From Nanobdellota archaeon (GTDB taxonomy: Archaea > Nanobdellota > Nanobdellia > Pacearchaeales > GW2011-AR1): a DNA stretch of 49,101 bases. The translations under genes and the position numbers were made by a program. Where the stretch lies: the NCBI GenBank assembly GCA_020053375.1, contig JAGVNG010000007.1, positions 1-49,101 of the forward strand, written 5' to 3'. The notes under the pieces were generated by a model that saw only the letters and a program-made list of their open reading frames with translations, made no database searches and had not been told where the DNA came from. Below are positions 23,499 to 32,445 of this stretch, piece after piece. Each line of letters starts with the position of its first letter. Position 1 is the first letter of the stretch.

Positions 23499-24289
23499 TT
23501 CCCTTCCTCCCCCTTCATTGCTCTTTCAAACAAGGATGTAAAAGCATCTGCGAAGAATGGAGAGTTAAGCCAGATTGCAATGTCCTCTTCGTTGCTTTCA
23601 TTGTTTTTTGAAAGGTAAAACAATATTTCTTTCCTATCAACAATGAAGAATTTTGTTTCAATGTCTATTCTGCTTATTTTTACCCTAAGGATTTCAGAAA
23701 TTTTCTTTATTAAAATCTCGTCACCTGACAGAGCGATTTTAATTTTTATGTCTGCTTTTCTTAAGTTATCAAATGTTTGTTCGAAAAGCTTCATCTTTGA
23801 CTTCATTTCCCCTGCGTTAAGGCAGATTATTACTTCCTTTGTTGCATTCTGAAGTATTTCCCTTAAATGATTAGTTATATGACTTTTCCCTCTCAATGCA
23901 AGAGACAAATCTTCCCTTTTTATTGGTTCTATTCCACCCTTATATAATTGTTCAAGCTGTTCAAATTCAGAAGTACCTGTAACCTTTGACAGAGTAACTA
24001 TTCTTTCCTCTGCATCGCTTCTAACATTATTTTTAAGTTTTTCAAGAATCAACTTTGGTTTTACACCTATATACTTTACTGGTTTTCCAAGCTTAACAAG
24101 AGCAAAACCCTTTTTTTCAAGGCTTTCCAGAACATCATAGGTTCTTGATCTTGGAACTCTCGATATCTGCGCAACTTCTCCTGCAGAGGCAACTCCCTTT
24201 CCAAGCAAAGCTAGCCAAACTTTTGTTTCATATATGTTAAGGTCAAAGTAGTCCTTAATCTTGCTGACGAGTTCTGTTTTTACGAGCAT
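23495..24289 (-). CDS. TrmB-family transcriptional regulator
   Basis: A 264-aa regulator. The N-terminal winged helix (DLNIYETKVWLALLGKGVAS, EVAQISRVPRSRTYDVLESL) is diagnostic for TrmB, with the recognition helix at SRVPRSRTYD. A coiled region is followed by a PLD-like C-terminal domain (about 110-260) that in other TrmB proteins binds sugars or other effectors. ATG 24289 is preferred to the track's 24337 because it lies one base after the stop of the upstream gene. It probably controls this operon; ligand unknown. Confidence 0.85.
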   Translation of the reverse strand: MLVKTELVSKIKDYFDLNIYETKVWLALLGKGVASAGEVAQISRVPRSRTYDVLESLEKKGFALVKLGKPVKYIGVKPKLILEKLKNNVRSDAEERIVTLSKVTGTSEFEQLEQLYKGGIEPIKREDLSLALRGKSHITNHLREILQNATKEVIICLNAGEMKSKMKLFEQTFDNLRKADIKIKIALSGDEILIKKISEILRVKISRIDIETKFFIVDRKEILFYLSKNNESNEEDIAIWLNSPFFADAFTSLFERAMKGEEGK

Positions 24290-24290
24290 T

Positions 24291-24692
24291 TTAATGTGGG
24301 CCTCCAAAAGATTCTGAATGAGATTGAACATCCCCAAAGAAACTACCTGAAGGAGTATAAGATATCACTTTATGAGAAGAATAAAAAGGATTAATTTTAT
24401 CTATAGTAATCCTTCTCTTAACAAGTAAACCATCTAAATTATAATATTTCGTGTCTGTTTTTGTTTTTGAGGGATTTTGACGAACTACATCTGGATTTGA
24501 TGCCTCTTTACTTTCATGATAATTTAAAATCCTTGTTTCTTTTTTAACCATGTAATCTCCATCAATCCAAAATTCATCTAAATCTTTCATTGAAGGATAA
24601 CTATGTTTTTCTTCTCTCCTAGCCATTTCCATCTCTTTCTGAGAAAGCTTTCTTCCTGTTGCAATCTTTAACAAATCTATCAATTCTGTCAT
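24291..24692 (-). CDS. Unknown protein in TrmB operon (A)
   Basis: A 133-aa hydrophilic protein with no recognised family: helical N-terminus (MTELIDLLKIATGRKLSQKE), a charged middle and a Ser/Gly/His-rich C-terminus. Tight spacing on both sides (12 nt upstream, 1 nt downstream) shows co-transcription with the TrmB gene. Confidence 0.5.
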   Translation of the reverse strand: MTELIDLLKIATGRKLSQKEMEMARREEKHSYPSMKDLDEFWIDGDYMVKKETRILNYHESKEASNPDVVRQNPSKTKTDTKYYNLDGLLVKRRITIDKINPFYSSHKVISYTPSGSFFGDVQSHSESFGGPH

Positions 24693-24704
24693 TTTATTCA
24701 GCTC

Positions 24705-25127
24705 CTAAAGTATTCTCTCCAACGCATTTAATTTTGGAAGATCAGCTCTCACAGCATCTAATTTATCCTGCCATGTTCTGACAGTTGCGTACGTGGTTAG
24801 TATGTCAATTGCCTGATTCATCGTTTCATCAGATACAAGCTCGTTCCAAGGATAATTCTTTGAACAGTAAGAATCTCCATCACTATCACTAATTATCTTT
24901 AGCGGAGTGATGCCTATATCAATCATTTTTCTTATCCTGTCGTTCCCTATCTTTTTTAATTCAGGGTATAAAGATATGGGATAATTGAGAGGATTAACCA
25001 TTTCTGGAGAAATTGGAATAAACTTGATAGGACCAGATCCCTGAGTATTTTTTAATGCCTTTTCAAGTACAGAAACATATTCTTTTATCTGCCTTTCTAT
25101 AAATATTGGCTTTGTTAAATCTATCAT
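24705..25127 (-). CDS. Unknown protein heading TrmB operon (B)
   Basis: A 140-aa protein with no recognised family. A Pro-rich central part (KFIPISPEMVNPLNYPISLY) and a single cysteine are visible. It is the first gene of the five-gene minus-strand operon; TTTATAAA at about 25152-25160 is 27 nt upstream of its ATG, giving a leaderless mRNA. A divergent promoter for the 25232 gene lies about 50 nt away. Confidence 0.5.
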   Translation of the reverse strand: MIDLTKPIFIERQIKEYVSVLEKALKNTQGSGPIKFIPISPEMVNPLNYPISLYPELKKIGNDRIRKMIDIGITPLKIISDSDGDSYCSKNYPWNELVSDETMNQAIDILTTYATVRTWQDKLDAVRADLPKLNALERIL

Positions 25128-25231
25128 AAAAAATCCAGAAATCTCTGCTTTATAAATCTTACGATATTGTTATTCTTTACAAGTGACTACATTAGGGAAA
25201 AGTTTAAATAGATAAAATTTAGCATAGAGAT

Positions 25232-25555
25232 ATGACAGATTCAGAATTTGGGTTTGATAAGGAAAAATTACACGATAATTATATCGGGAGATGGGTATTA
25301 ATTTATTCGTCTGGATTGAATACTGCCTTTTCCGGAAAACTGATGGCTATCAAGGAGGGATATGGTTTACTTAATCCTTTTCAACATGAAGAAATAAAAG
25401 AGGGAAAACTGGTCAGAAAATTAGTGGAAGATGATATAGGTTCTATTGTTCCATTGATAGGAAGCGCCATAGAACCTACAACAGAGGAATACCTAACTGC
25501 ATATTGTGAGATGCTAAACAAAAAAGAAAGTAAGAAGAAAGAATCAAAGAAGTGA
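25232..25555 (+). CDS. Unknown protein, possible Sm-like beta-barrel
   Basis: A 107-aa protein. The middle, GRWVLIYSSGLNTAFSGKLM followed by AIKEGYGLLNPF, looks like the strand pattern of an Sm/LSm fold (strand, loop, GxL, strand), but the key Sm signature residues are not clear. The C-terminus is Lys/Glu rich (KKESKKKESKK). TTTAAATA at about 25203 is 27 nt upstream. Function unknown. Confidence 0.5.
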   Translation: MTDSEFGFDKEKLHDNYIGRWVLIYSSGLNTAFSGKLMAIKEGYGLLNPFQHEEIKEGKLVRKLVEDDIGSIVPLIGSAIEPTTEEYLTAYCEMLNKKESKKKESKK

Positions 25556-25564
25556 GCAAATTAG

Positions 25565-25747
25565 TTATTTTTTCAGTTTCTTCTCCTGTTTTTCCCTCTC
25601 TTTTTCAAAGGTTTTTATCTGCTTCTCCCAGTATTCTTTCAGATAATCCTTTGAACCCCCATAAGTTTCTTTCTTTCCCTTATGCTCTTGTATTAATTTC
25701 TCATAGCTCTCTATTGACTTTTCTATTCTTTTTTTGCTTTTAGCCAT
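25565..25747 (-). CDS. Small coiled-coil protein
   Basis: A 60-aa, extremely Lys/Glu-rich helical protein (MAKSKKRIEKSIESYEKLIQ...). It overlaps the 3' end of the AbrB-MNT gene by 25 bp, so it is coupled to it. No family is recognised; it may be an accessory of that module. Confidence 0.45.
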   Translation of the reverse strand: MAKSKKRIEKSIESYEKLIQEHKGKKETYGGSKDYLKEYWEKQIKTFEKEREKQEKKLKK

Positions 25748-26514
25748 TTTTCATGCTCTTTTAATTTTTTTGAGATATATGTTAATAATTTTTCAGCTTC
25801 CGCGATAGGAAGTGTTTTCTTTGTTTTTTCATCATTTTTGACCCTTAAATATCCACTATATGCCTCCAAACTTCCAGTAGTTCCTTTTATAAGGGAAAGA
25901 AGATCTTTTGTGCTCCATTTCTTGTTATTTTTTATGCAATCTATGATATAAACGCTTCTTAAATTCAGAATTAAAGAATATGAATTTGCATCACCGCATT
26001 TTTTTGAACCAGCATCTTTACCAAAATCTATAAAGGTTTTATTCAATCTGACTGCGGATTTTGTTATAGCCAGATACCATTTTAGATTTTTATTTGATAA
26101 TTTGATTTTTTTTCTATATTTCTCAATTAATTCTCTGTTCAGAAGTATTTTAGCTTCCATTAATAGAGGGATTATGGGCATTGCATCACTCTCTAAGGCA
26201 TCAGCAATTTTATCCTCGCTTATAAGAATTACATTATATCTTCCTGAAGAGATTAAATTATTGAGATTATAAGTTATCACCAAAACATCAATATCACTTT
26301 CTTTTGTTTGCTCTTCTCTGGCATAACTTCCTGTTAAATAAATACCTATAATGTCTTCTAAGTATGGGCTTAAGATTTCCAAGATATCTTTTTTTACATT
26401 TATTGGTTTAGCTATCAGTTCCACTTTGGCGCTTCCATTCATCCATTCTTTAGGCACCAAAACCCCCGCTGAATTTCCCACCCGGATTACTGGCTTGATT
26501 AATTCCATTTTCAT
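25723..26514 (-). CDS. AbrB-MNT-helical (HEPN-like) fusion protein
   Basis: A 263-aa three-part protein. Residues 1-35 resemble a SpoVT/AbrB swapped-hairpin DNA-binding domain (VIRVGNSAGVLVPKEWMNGS). Residues about 45-110 are a minimal nucleotidyltransferase with GIYLTGSYAREEQTKESDID (GS and DxD). The C-terminal half is helical and HEPN-like, though without a clear RxxxxH. This would combine antitoxin-type DNA binding, transferase and possible target in one chain. ATG 26514 fits a leaderless start 26 nt after the TATA-like box; two palindromes overlap the promoter. Confidence 0.75.
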   Translation of the reverse strand: MKMELIKPVIRVGNSAGVLVPKEWMNGSAKVELIAKPINVKKDILEILSPYLEDIIGIYLTGSYAREEQTKESDIDVLVITYNLNNLISSGRYNVILISEDKIADALESDAMPIIPLLMEAKILLNRELIEKYRKKIKLSNKNLKWYLAITKSAVRLNKTFIDFGKDAGSKKCGDANSYSLILNLRSVYIIDCIKNNKKWSTKDLLSLIKGTTGSLEAYSGYLRVKNDEKTKKTLPIAEAEKLLTYISKKLKEHEKWLKAKKE

Positions 26515-26533
26515 GTTATAACTATGTTATAAC
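26515..26533 (-). promoter_or_regulatory. Twin GTTATAAC operator at AbrB-MNT promoter
   Basis: GTTATAAC, itself a palindrome, occurs at 26515-26522 and 26526-26533, 11 bp apart (one helical turn), between the TATA-like TTTAAATA (about 26536-26545) and the start codon at 26514. Bound protein would block initiation; the encoded AbrB domain is the obvious candidate. Confidence 0.55.
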
Positions 26534-26583
26534 CATATTTAAATCTTTATATCTTACAACATTTTAGAGAGAATAGATGCAGA

Positions 26584-27498
26584 TTATAAACTAATCAGCC
26601 ATCCAACCAGAAGTCCTAAGAAAATCCCCGCGGTTATGAAAGGCATCGCAGGATAAAACTTCTTTTTCTCCGAATATATGAACAGGTAAAGCAGGCCAAG
26701 TGATGCTCCTGCCACAGCAAACAAGGAATAAAACAATCCATAGGTAAGCATTACAACTCCTGCAGTTATTATTGGGAAGACAACATCTCCTCCGCCAAGA
26801 ATCGCAATATTAACCTTTATCTTTTTATTTTTTAACTGTGATTTTGATAATTTTTTTAGCTCGAGTCTGAGTTTCTTTGACATATATGGAACAAAAAATC
26901 CTGAAAATACCTTCACCTTGTTTATCTGGTATTTTGCCATTTTCTGCATTATTCCTGTGTGCCAAACAGCCCACATGTCATAAATCGAAATCAGGACAAG
27001 CAAAATTAAAACGCTGTATATGTTTAAGATAGGAACAAAAACAGCTGCTATTCCTGGATAAATAATCAACTCAGTCAGATTATGAACCAAAATATTCCTT
27101 TTGAATGTTTTAAAGAATGCAAGTCCAAGAGCCAGCAAGCCAGACAAGAGGAATGAATACACGCCTGGGATTACACTCTGAAGAGCTATTATCAACGCTA
27201 TTACAACGACAAAGAAAAACCAAAGTCGAATAATAAATTCAGCCCTTATTTTTGTAAGAAACAAAAACAGAGTGATGGCTATTATGAATGCGAATATTAT
27301 TGAGCCCAAAAACTGGGTGCATGAGAAGAAATCACTAATTGAATTTATTGTGCATGTCAAGTCTGCTTGAGGGTAACCCATTCCCAATGGCAGCTGATTT
27401 GAAGGCGTTGCATAATAATTTATTACATACAGCCCAATAAACTGGGTGAGAATAAACATAGACATAAGAATAATTACTATCTGCAGTTTGTGCTTCAT
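26584..27498 (-). CDS. Presenilin/signal-peptide-peptidase-like intramembrane aspartyl protease
   Basis: A 304-aa polytopic protein of the archaeal presenilin homologue (PSH, A22) family. The two catalytic aspartates are in ISIYDMW (about Asp-174) and GGGDVVFP (the GxGD motif, about Asp-238), and PAMP near 286 corresponds to the PAL motif. About nine membrane helices are visible. Such proteases cut membrane-embedded helices, for example signal peptide remnants. Many secreted proteins with cleavable signal peptides lie in this window, but a specific substrate cannot be named. It stands alone upstream of FttA on the same strand. Confidence 0.88.
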   Translation of the reverse strand: MKHKLQIVIILMSMFILTQFIGLYVINYYATPSNQLPLGMGYPQADLTCTINSISDFFSCTQFLGSIIFAFIIAITLFLFLTKIRAEFIIRLWFFFVVVIALIIALQSVIPGVYSFLLSGLLALGLAFFKTFKRNILVHNLTELIIYPGIAAVFVPILNIYSVLILLVLISIYDMWAVWHTGIMQKMAKYQINKVKVFSGFFVPYMSKKLRLELKKLSKSQLKNKKIKVNIAILGGGDVVFPIITAGVVMLTYGLFYSLFAVAGASLGLLYLFIYSEKKKFYPAMPFITAGIFLGLLVGWLISL

Positions 27499-27606
27499 GT
27501 TAATGTTAAATAAGAAAGTCCTTTTAAATATTGCTTGAGAGGTAAGATAAAAAGTTTAATGATGAAATTAATTTATCAGGCCGTTTTATAGATTAACAAT
27601 TAGGGA

Positions 27607-29493
27607 TTATCTCAACCTCAAAGTCTCCAAATTTCTTGGAACATTTGTTTCAACCCTTTGAAGTTTGTACAATGCAGAAGCGAGGTCCAAAGACTTTGAA
27701 ACTTCTCCGTGATTTATTATTATTCTCTTTGGCCTTGGCCTCATATTATTAAAAAAAGCCATTATCTCATTTCTTCCTGCGTGAGTGGAAAATCCTGTCA
27801 TTATTTCAACCCTGAGTTTTATGTTAAGAATTTCGCTTCCATGCCCGTATTCTCCCAACGGAATTGTTCTTTCTCCTTCCTGAATCCTTCTGCCTATTGA
27901 GCCTGGTCCCTGATAACAGCTAAGAATCATAAGATTGTTTGGATTTTCTGCAAATGCTTTTAGATATTCAACAGACGCTCCACCCTGCAACATTCCAGAG
28001 GTGGCTATTACAATGCATGGTCCTCCTTCAATTACTTTTTTTCTTTCCTGAGGCGAGCCAACTCTTGAGAAAATATCAGACATGAAAGGGTTGTTGTCTT
28101 GAAATATTTGAGATCTTACATTGCTGCTCAAGAAATCAGGATATGCCGTATGTATGGCATTCATATCCCATATCATTCCATCTATATACATCGGAATTTT
28201 TGAAAGTTCACCGTTTCTCACCGCTTCCTCTACCCTTAAAACAGTTTCCTGTGCGTGCCCAAGACCCAATTCAGGAATTAATACTTTTCCCCCTTTTTCT
28301 ACGGTTTCCTTGACCATTTGTATAAATTTTTCCTCTGTTTCTTTTCTTGGAGGAAGAATATCATTCTTTGAACCATAAGTAGATTCTGTTATTACTGTTT
28401 CCACTCTTGGGAAATTTGAAACGGCAGGGTCCAATAATTTGGTTTTTGAATATTTATAGTCGGCTGCATAAAGAAGATTATGCGCTCCGTTTCCAATGTT
28501 AAGATGAACCATAGCGCTTCCAAGAACGTGCCCAGAGTTGTAGAATGTCAGCCTTATGTCTGGTGTAACATCTGTAACCTCATTGAAATTCAGGCATATG
28601 CTATGCTTGACCATCTCTTTTATATCAGTTGAACTGTATAATGGAGCTGCTGCTTGCTTGTATGCAACTCCAATAAAGTCCAGGGCAAGCAAGGCCGTCA
28701 AATCTCTTGAAGGAGTTGTCATATATACCGGTCCTTTGTATCCCATTTTGTAAAGATATGGAAGCAAACCGATATGGTCAAGGTGAGCGTGACTTATTAT
28801 GACTGCATCTAAGCTTCCTATGTCAAATTCAGAAACGTTAAAGTAAGGGAATCTTTCTGCTCCGCTTGCAGCAACATTTATTCCACAATCCAAAAGAACC
28901 TTTGAGTTCTCGGTCTGCAGAAGAAGGCAGCTTCTTCCTACCTGTCGTCCTGAGCCAAGGAAGGTAAGCCTTATCCACCCATCCATTTTTTCTGGATTCC
29001 ATTCCTTGTATATTTTCTCCCCAATCTCATTTAGGAATTTTCTTCGGTAATTATTGTTTGCATACAAAACTTCTCTTATATTCTCTGTTATCTTGCTTTT
29101 TATTGCAGATGACCTTTGAACCTGAGGGGTCCATAATGTTTTCTGTCTTATTTCATCCAGTATAGAACCCTGCTTTCCTATAACAAGCCCCGGCTTCTTT
29201 GCTTCTATAACCACAATGCTTCTCTGCACATCGAATATTATCTCTGTTATTTCCGCGTCAGCAGGAACTATTCTCTTTATCTCTGCTTCAGCTGTTTCCT
29301 TGTCAGGAAGAATTTTCTGGTCTGCGCGAAGTTCAATCCTCTTTTTTATCTGGTCCACTATTGCCTTTATCTTTGGCTCGCCTTCCCTGAAGAAGTTCTC
29401 GTTGTTTGTGTAAAGAACTATGTTTGCCCCTTCAAAATTGGCTTCCGTTATTTTCTCTTTCAACTGGTCCGTTATGTTTTTTAAGATGTCCAT
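27607..29493 (-). CDS. fttA: aCPSF1/FttA beta-CASP ribonuclease and transcription termination factor
   Basis: A 628-aa archaeal CPSF73 homologue. Two N-terminal KH domains (for example PGLVIGKQGSILDEIRQKT, about 101-119) precede a metallo-beta-lactamase fold with SHAHLDHIG (about 234-242) and an inserted beta-CASP domain, then conserved STHAGRNEI and GHGSEI motifs. The protein cleaves nascent transcripts and terminates RNA polymerase in archaea. Length is standard. A 20-bp inverted repeat overlaps the promoter region upstream. Confidence 0.95.
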   Translation of the reverse strand: MDILKNITDQLKEKITEANFEGANIVLYTNNENFFREGEPKIKAIVDQIKKRIELRADQKILPDKETAEAEIKRIVPADAEITEIIFDVQRSIVVIEAKKPGLVIGKQGSILDEIRQKTLWTPQVQRSSAIKSKITENIREVLYANNNYRRKFLNEIGEKIYKEWNPEKMDGWIRLTFLGSGRQVGRSCLLLQTENSKVLLDCGINVAASGAERFPYFNVSEFDIGSLDAVIISHAHLDHIGLLPYLYKMGYKGPVYMTTPSRDLTALLALDFIGVAYKQAAAPLYSSTDIKEMVKHSICLNFNEVTDVTPDIRLTFYNSGHVLGSAMVHLNIGNGAHNLLYAADYKYSKTKLLDPAVSNFPRVETVITESTYGSKNDILPPRKETEEKFIQMVKETVEKGGKVLIPELGLGHAQETVLRVEEAVRNGELSKIPMYIDGMIWDMNAIHTAYPDFLSSNVRSQIFQDNNPFMSDIFSRVGSPQERKKVIEGGPCIVIATSGMLQGGASVEYLKAFAENPNNLMILSCYQGPGSIGRRIQEGERTIPLGEYGHGSEILNIKLRVEIMTGFSTHAGRNEIMAFFNNMRPRPKRIIINHGEVSKSLDLASALYKLQRVETNVPRNLETLRLR

Positions 29494-29514
29494 TTTTCCT
29501 ATTTTTATTTTGTC

Positions 29515-29534
29515 TAATCTTTTTTAAAAGATTA
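29515..29534 (-). terminator. 20-bp inverted repeat between psmB and fttA
   Basis: TAATCTTTT-TT-AAAAGATTA is a perfect 9-bp inverted repeat 40 bp after the psmB stop. It could form a 3' hairpin of the psmB transcript or overlap the fttA TATA box (ATG 29493 is about 31 nt from its centre). The two roles cannot be separated from sequence. Confidence 0.35.
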
Positions 29535-29573
29535 TTTTCAACCCTTTGTGATTAATCTAAAACTAAAAGAGAA

Positions 29574-30248
29574 TTATTTCTCTCTGTCCTTGTATTCCGG
29601 AACTGCTGTTTGTGCCAAAACTTGTTTTATTTCTCCTTTTTTAACAACATAAACATCTATTCCTTCTCCTGTGGCGGGATCTCTTCCCATGGAGGCAGTA
29701 ATACATTTCTTTGCTAGTTTTATCCCTTCCTCAACAGAAATTTTCTTGTCATATTCTGAATCAAGAATAGGATTAACATTAATTCTCCCACTTCCTGAAA
29801 CAGTGTAATTACTTATCTTTTCCAAAAATCCATCTGGCATTATATCATATAAATAAACTCCATTATCATCATAACCTGCCATCAAAAAATGGGCGATGCT
29901 TGGTATCATGGATGGAGTTCTTATGCCCTGATAAGCAATATTTGAAAATAGATTTGCTGCGTTATCCACGCTTGGTTTGGATTTTGAGCGCAACTCTTTA
30001 AGCTTTAATTCTGCCCTTGCAATTTTTATTATTCTTCTTGTATCAGAAGCTGTTCCTGCAGTTGTAACAATTATCTCAGGAGTTAATTCCTGTATTTTTT
30101 CCTGATCTTTTCCTGCAATATAAGTTACTCCCTGATCTGAACCAAAACTAGCTCTTTTATCAGCAGCTACAACTATTCCATCCTTGCAAACAATACCTAA
30201 AGTGGTAGTACCTGTCTTAGTAACATATCTTTCAATTTCTTTATCCAT
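29574..30248 (-). CDS. psmB: 20S proteasome beta subunit
   Basis: A 224-aa proteasome beta subunit. After a short propeptide (MDKEIERYVTKTG) comes TTTLGIVCKDGIVVAADKRA with the catalytic Thr and the conserved Lys (KRAS). The C-terminal GRDPATGEGIDVYVV is typical. The track start (30329) is a TTG; ATG 30248 gives the usual short propeptide and has a TATA-like sequence about 27 nt upstream. The alpha subunit is encoded separately at 38846. Together they form the 20S core. Confidence 0.95.
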   Translation of the reverse strand: MDKEIERYVTKTGTTTLGIVCKDGIVVAADKRASFGSDQGVTYIAGKDQEKIQELTPEIIVTTAGTASDTRRIIKIARAELKLKELRSKSKPSVDNAANLFSNIAYQGIRTPSMIPSIAHFLMAGYDDNGVYLYDIMPDGFLEKISNYTVSGSGRINVNPILDSEYDKKISVEEGIKLAKKCITASMGRDPATGEGIDVYVVKKGEIKQVLAQTAVPEYKDREK

Positions 30249-30360
30249 TTTTATTTTGTTTCGTCCTGTTTTTACTTTCTTTTTATCTAAGCCGTATAAC
30301 AACCTATTATTTAATTCTCTTAGAATCAACCCGTATAATTACTATGATATATTGCCTTTT

Positions 30361-30383
30361 ATAAAGTTTTCGGAAAACTTTAT
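30361..30383 (-). terminator. 10-bp stem hairpin after rad50
   Basis: ATAAAGTTTT (30361-30370) and AAAACTTTAT (30374-30383) form a perfect 10-bp stem with a 3-nt loop, starting 10 bp beyond the rad50 stop. It probably marks the rad50 mRNA 3' end or protects it. No strong U-tract follows on the minus strand. Confidence 0.4.
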
Positions 30384-30392
30384 TTAGGGGCT

Positions 30393-32444
30393 TTAAACCT
30401 CTTCCTTCACAGACACGCCTTTTTCCTTCCTGAATCTTATAACATTCTCCACAAATCCCTCAATCTTCTGCTCGTGGCTGACTATTATTAACTGTTTTAC
30501 ATTCAGCTGATTAAGAACATCTCTCATCTTGTCAAGCTGCTGTTCTGAAAATCCATCTGTCGGCTCGTCAAGAATAACAAGATCACGGGTTTTTATTTTG
30601 CTGAGCATTGAATTGATAACCTGATTAAGCGAAAGACGATACGCCAGAGCGATTGCCGTTCTTTCTCCTCCAGAAAGATACTGATAATCTAGCTCGTAAT
30701 CATGCTGCTCTACAATTGGGGTGAAATCATCATTCAGCTTTACATTGAAGGAATCGGATACAAGCATGTAAAACCATTCTGCAAAAAGGTTTGAAAACTG
30801 TGATTTAAGTTTTAGCATAACGCTTTTTTCGATAAATGAGACAACGGGAGTAAATTTCTTTGACAGCCAGCTTTCAAGCTCGTTTATGTAATCAAGCTTT
30901 TCCTTTATTCCCTCTGTTTTCTTTATTCTGTCTTTCATATCATCTATCTGCTTTGAGAAAACCTCTATTTCCTTTTTCAATTCAGCCACCTTTATATCGG
31001 CAAGCCTTTCTTCTTTAAGAGATTCATCAAGCTCTTTCTGCTTCAAAGCAAAAATAGCATCATATTTTTTCAAATCAAAGAGACTCTGGCCAAGGTTTTC
31101 AAGATGAGAAGTTAATATTTCTATATCCTTGTAAAGAAATGCGTTTGCCTTTTCAAGTTCCTTAAGTCTCTTATCCTTTTCATCTATTCCCTGTATCTTT
31201 ACCTTAAGAATATTTATTTCGTTAATTCTTTTTTCTTTTTCGGAAATTTCAGATTCAAGCCTAATCTTTTCATCCAACAATTGCTTTTTTTGCACATTTA
31301 GGCTATTCAGCCTGTTATTATTCTCGGATGTATTTGAACCAAGCTTCAGAAGCACATTTGCACGATAGATAGGATCAACATTTTGCAAACATGTAGGGCA
31401 GATATCCAGATGAGAAATCTGCTGTTCTATCTTTCCATTCTCATCATTTTTTGAATTTAGCGAGGCTATTTCCGAATTAACATCAAGCCTCTTTTCATCA
31501 ATTTTTATTTTTTCCTGTTTTTTTGCCAATAATTCTGATTTAATCTTTGATATTTCGGATTCCTCAATCTTTAATTTTGCCAATTCCTTTATCTGAGACT
31601 GAAGCTCGCCGATTGTCTTTGAATTAATGGAAATTGTTTCTTTTTTGTTCAGAATAACCAGCTTGGTTTTTTCCATTTCCTGCTGAAGCTTGGTTTTTTC
31701 CTCTTTTTTCTTTGAGATTTCCTCCTTTTCTTCCTGAATTCTTTTTCTTTTCTCCGTTTTAAGAAAAAGCTCTTTTTCAACAGACAAGAGATTATGATGC
31801 TTTGATTCAAGATCTTCTTCTTTTGACAATAACAAAATCTTGTCGTTTTCAAGACCTAAAGTCATTCCTTCCTTCAATCTTTTTTCTTCCCTTATTTTTG
31901 CAGTGAGTATTAAAACATTTTCCAGAATCTTTTTGTATTTGTCTATTCCAAATACATGCCTTAAGGTGTTTATTCTAACTTCTGGGTCCTCTAAAATAAT
32001 TGCCTTCATTTCTTCCTGTGGTGTATAAACCGTGAATTTGTAAAGCATATTTTGTTTTTTTGAGAATTCCTTGGGATAATTCAAAATTTCAAGCACTTTA
32101 TCTTTTAGTTCTGTAACCGCAATTTCTTTTGTAACTCCCTCAATTGTTATTGCGCAATAATCCTGGGTAATTGTTTTCCCCCTCTTTAAACTCCGCTCAA
32201 TTATTACTTCCTGCCCATCTATATCAATCTCAAGCAAAACACTTCCAGTTTGTGCCCCGTTTCTTAGTAGAGACCCTCCCCTTTGCCCTGGCTGAAAGCC
32301 GAATAATGCAAACTCAATCCCTAAGAGGATTGAGGTTTTTCCAGAGCCTATATCCCCTGATAGAAGAGTTGAACCTTCCTTGAATGATATTTCCCCATTT
32401 TCGTAGCTTCTTATATTATTGAGCACTATTCTTTTTATTATCAT
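30393..32444 (-). CDS. rad50: Rad50 SMC-like DNA repair ATPase
   Basis: A 683-aa Rad50. Walker A SGDIGSGKTSILLGIEFALF is at about 29-48, the zinc hook CPTC at about 348-351, flanked by long coiled coils, the ABC signature YLSGGERTAIALAYRL at about 587 and Walker B LVILDEPTDGFSEQQ at about 627. It partners with Mre11 in processing DNA double-strand breaks. The coiled coils are short compared with the roughly 880-aa Pyrococcus protein. It follows mre11 by one nucleotide. The HerA-NurA genes often near them are not in this window. Confidence 0.95.
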   Translation of the reverse strand: MIIKRIVLNNIRSYENGEISFKEGSTLLSGDIGSGKTSILLGIEFALFGFQPGQRGGSLLRNGAQTGSVLLEIDIDGQEVIIERSLKRGKTITQDYCAITIEGVTKEIAVTELKDKVLEILNYPKEFSKKQNMLYKFTVYTPQEEMKAIILEDPEVRINTLRHVFGIDKYKKILENVLILTAKIREEKRLKEGMTLGLENDKILLLSKEEDLESKHHNLLSVEKELFLKTEKRKRIQEEKEEISKKKEEKTKLQQEMEKTKLVILNKKETISINSKTIGELQSQIKELAKLKIEESEISKIKSELLAKKQEKIKIDEKRLDVNSEIASLNSKNDENGKIEQQISHLDICPTCLQNVDPIYRANVLLKLGSNTSENNNRLNSLNVQKKQLLDEKIRLESEISEKEKRINEINILKVKIQGIDEKDKRLKELEKANAFLYKDIEILTSHLENLGQSLFDLKKYDAIFALKQKELDESLKEERLADIKVAELKKEIEVFSKQIDDMKDRIKKTEGIKEKLDYINELESWLSKKFTPVVSFIEKSVMLKLKSQFSNLFAEWFYMLVSDSFNVKLNDDFTPIVEQHDYELDYQYLSGGERTAIALAYRLSLNQVINSMLSKIKTRDLVILDEPTDGFSEQQLDKMRDVLNQLNVKQLIIVSHEQKIEGFVENVIRFRKEKGVSVKEEV

Positions 32445-32445
32445 T

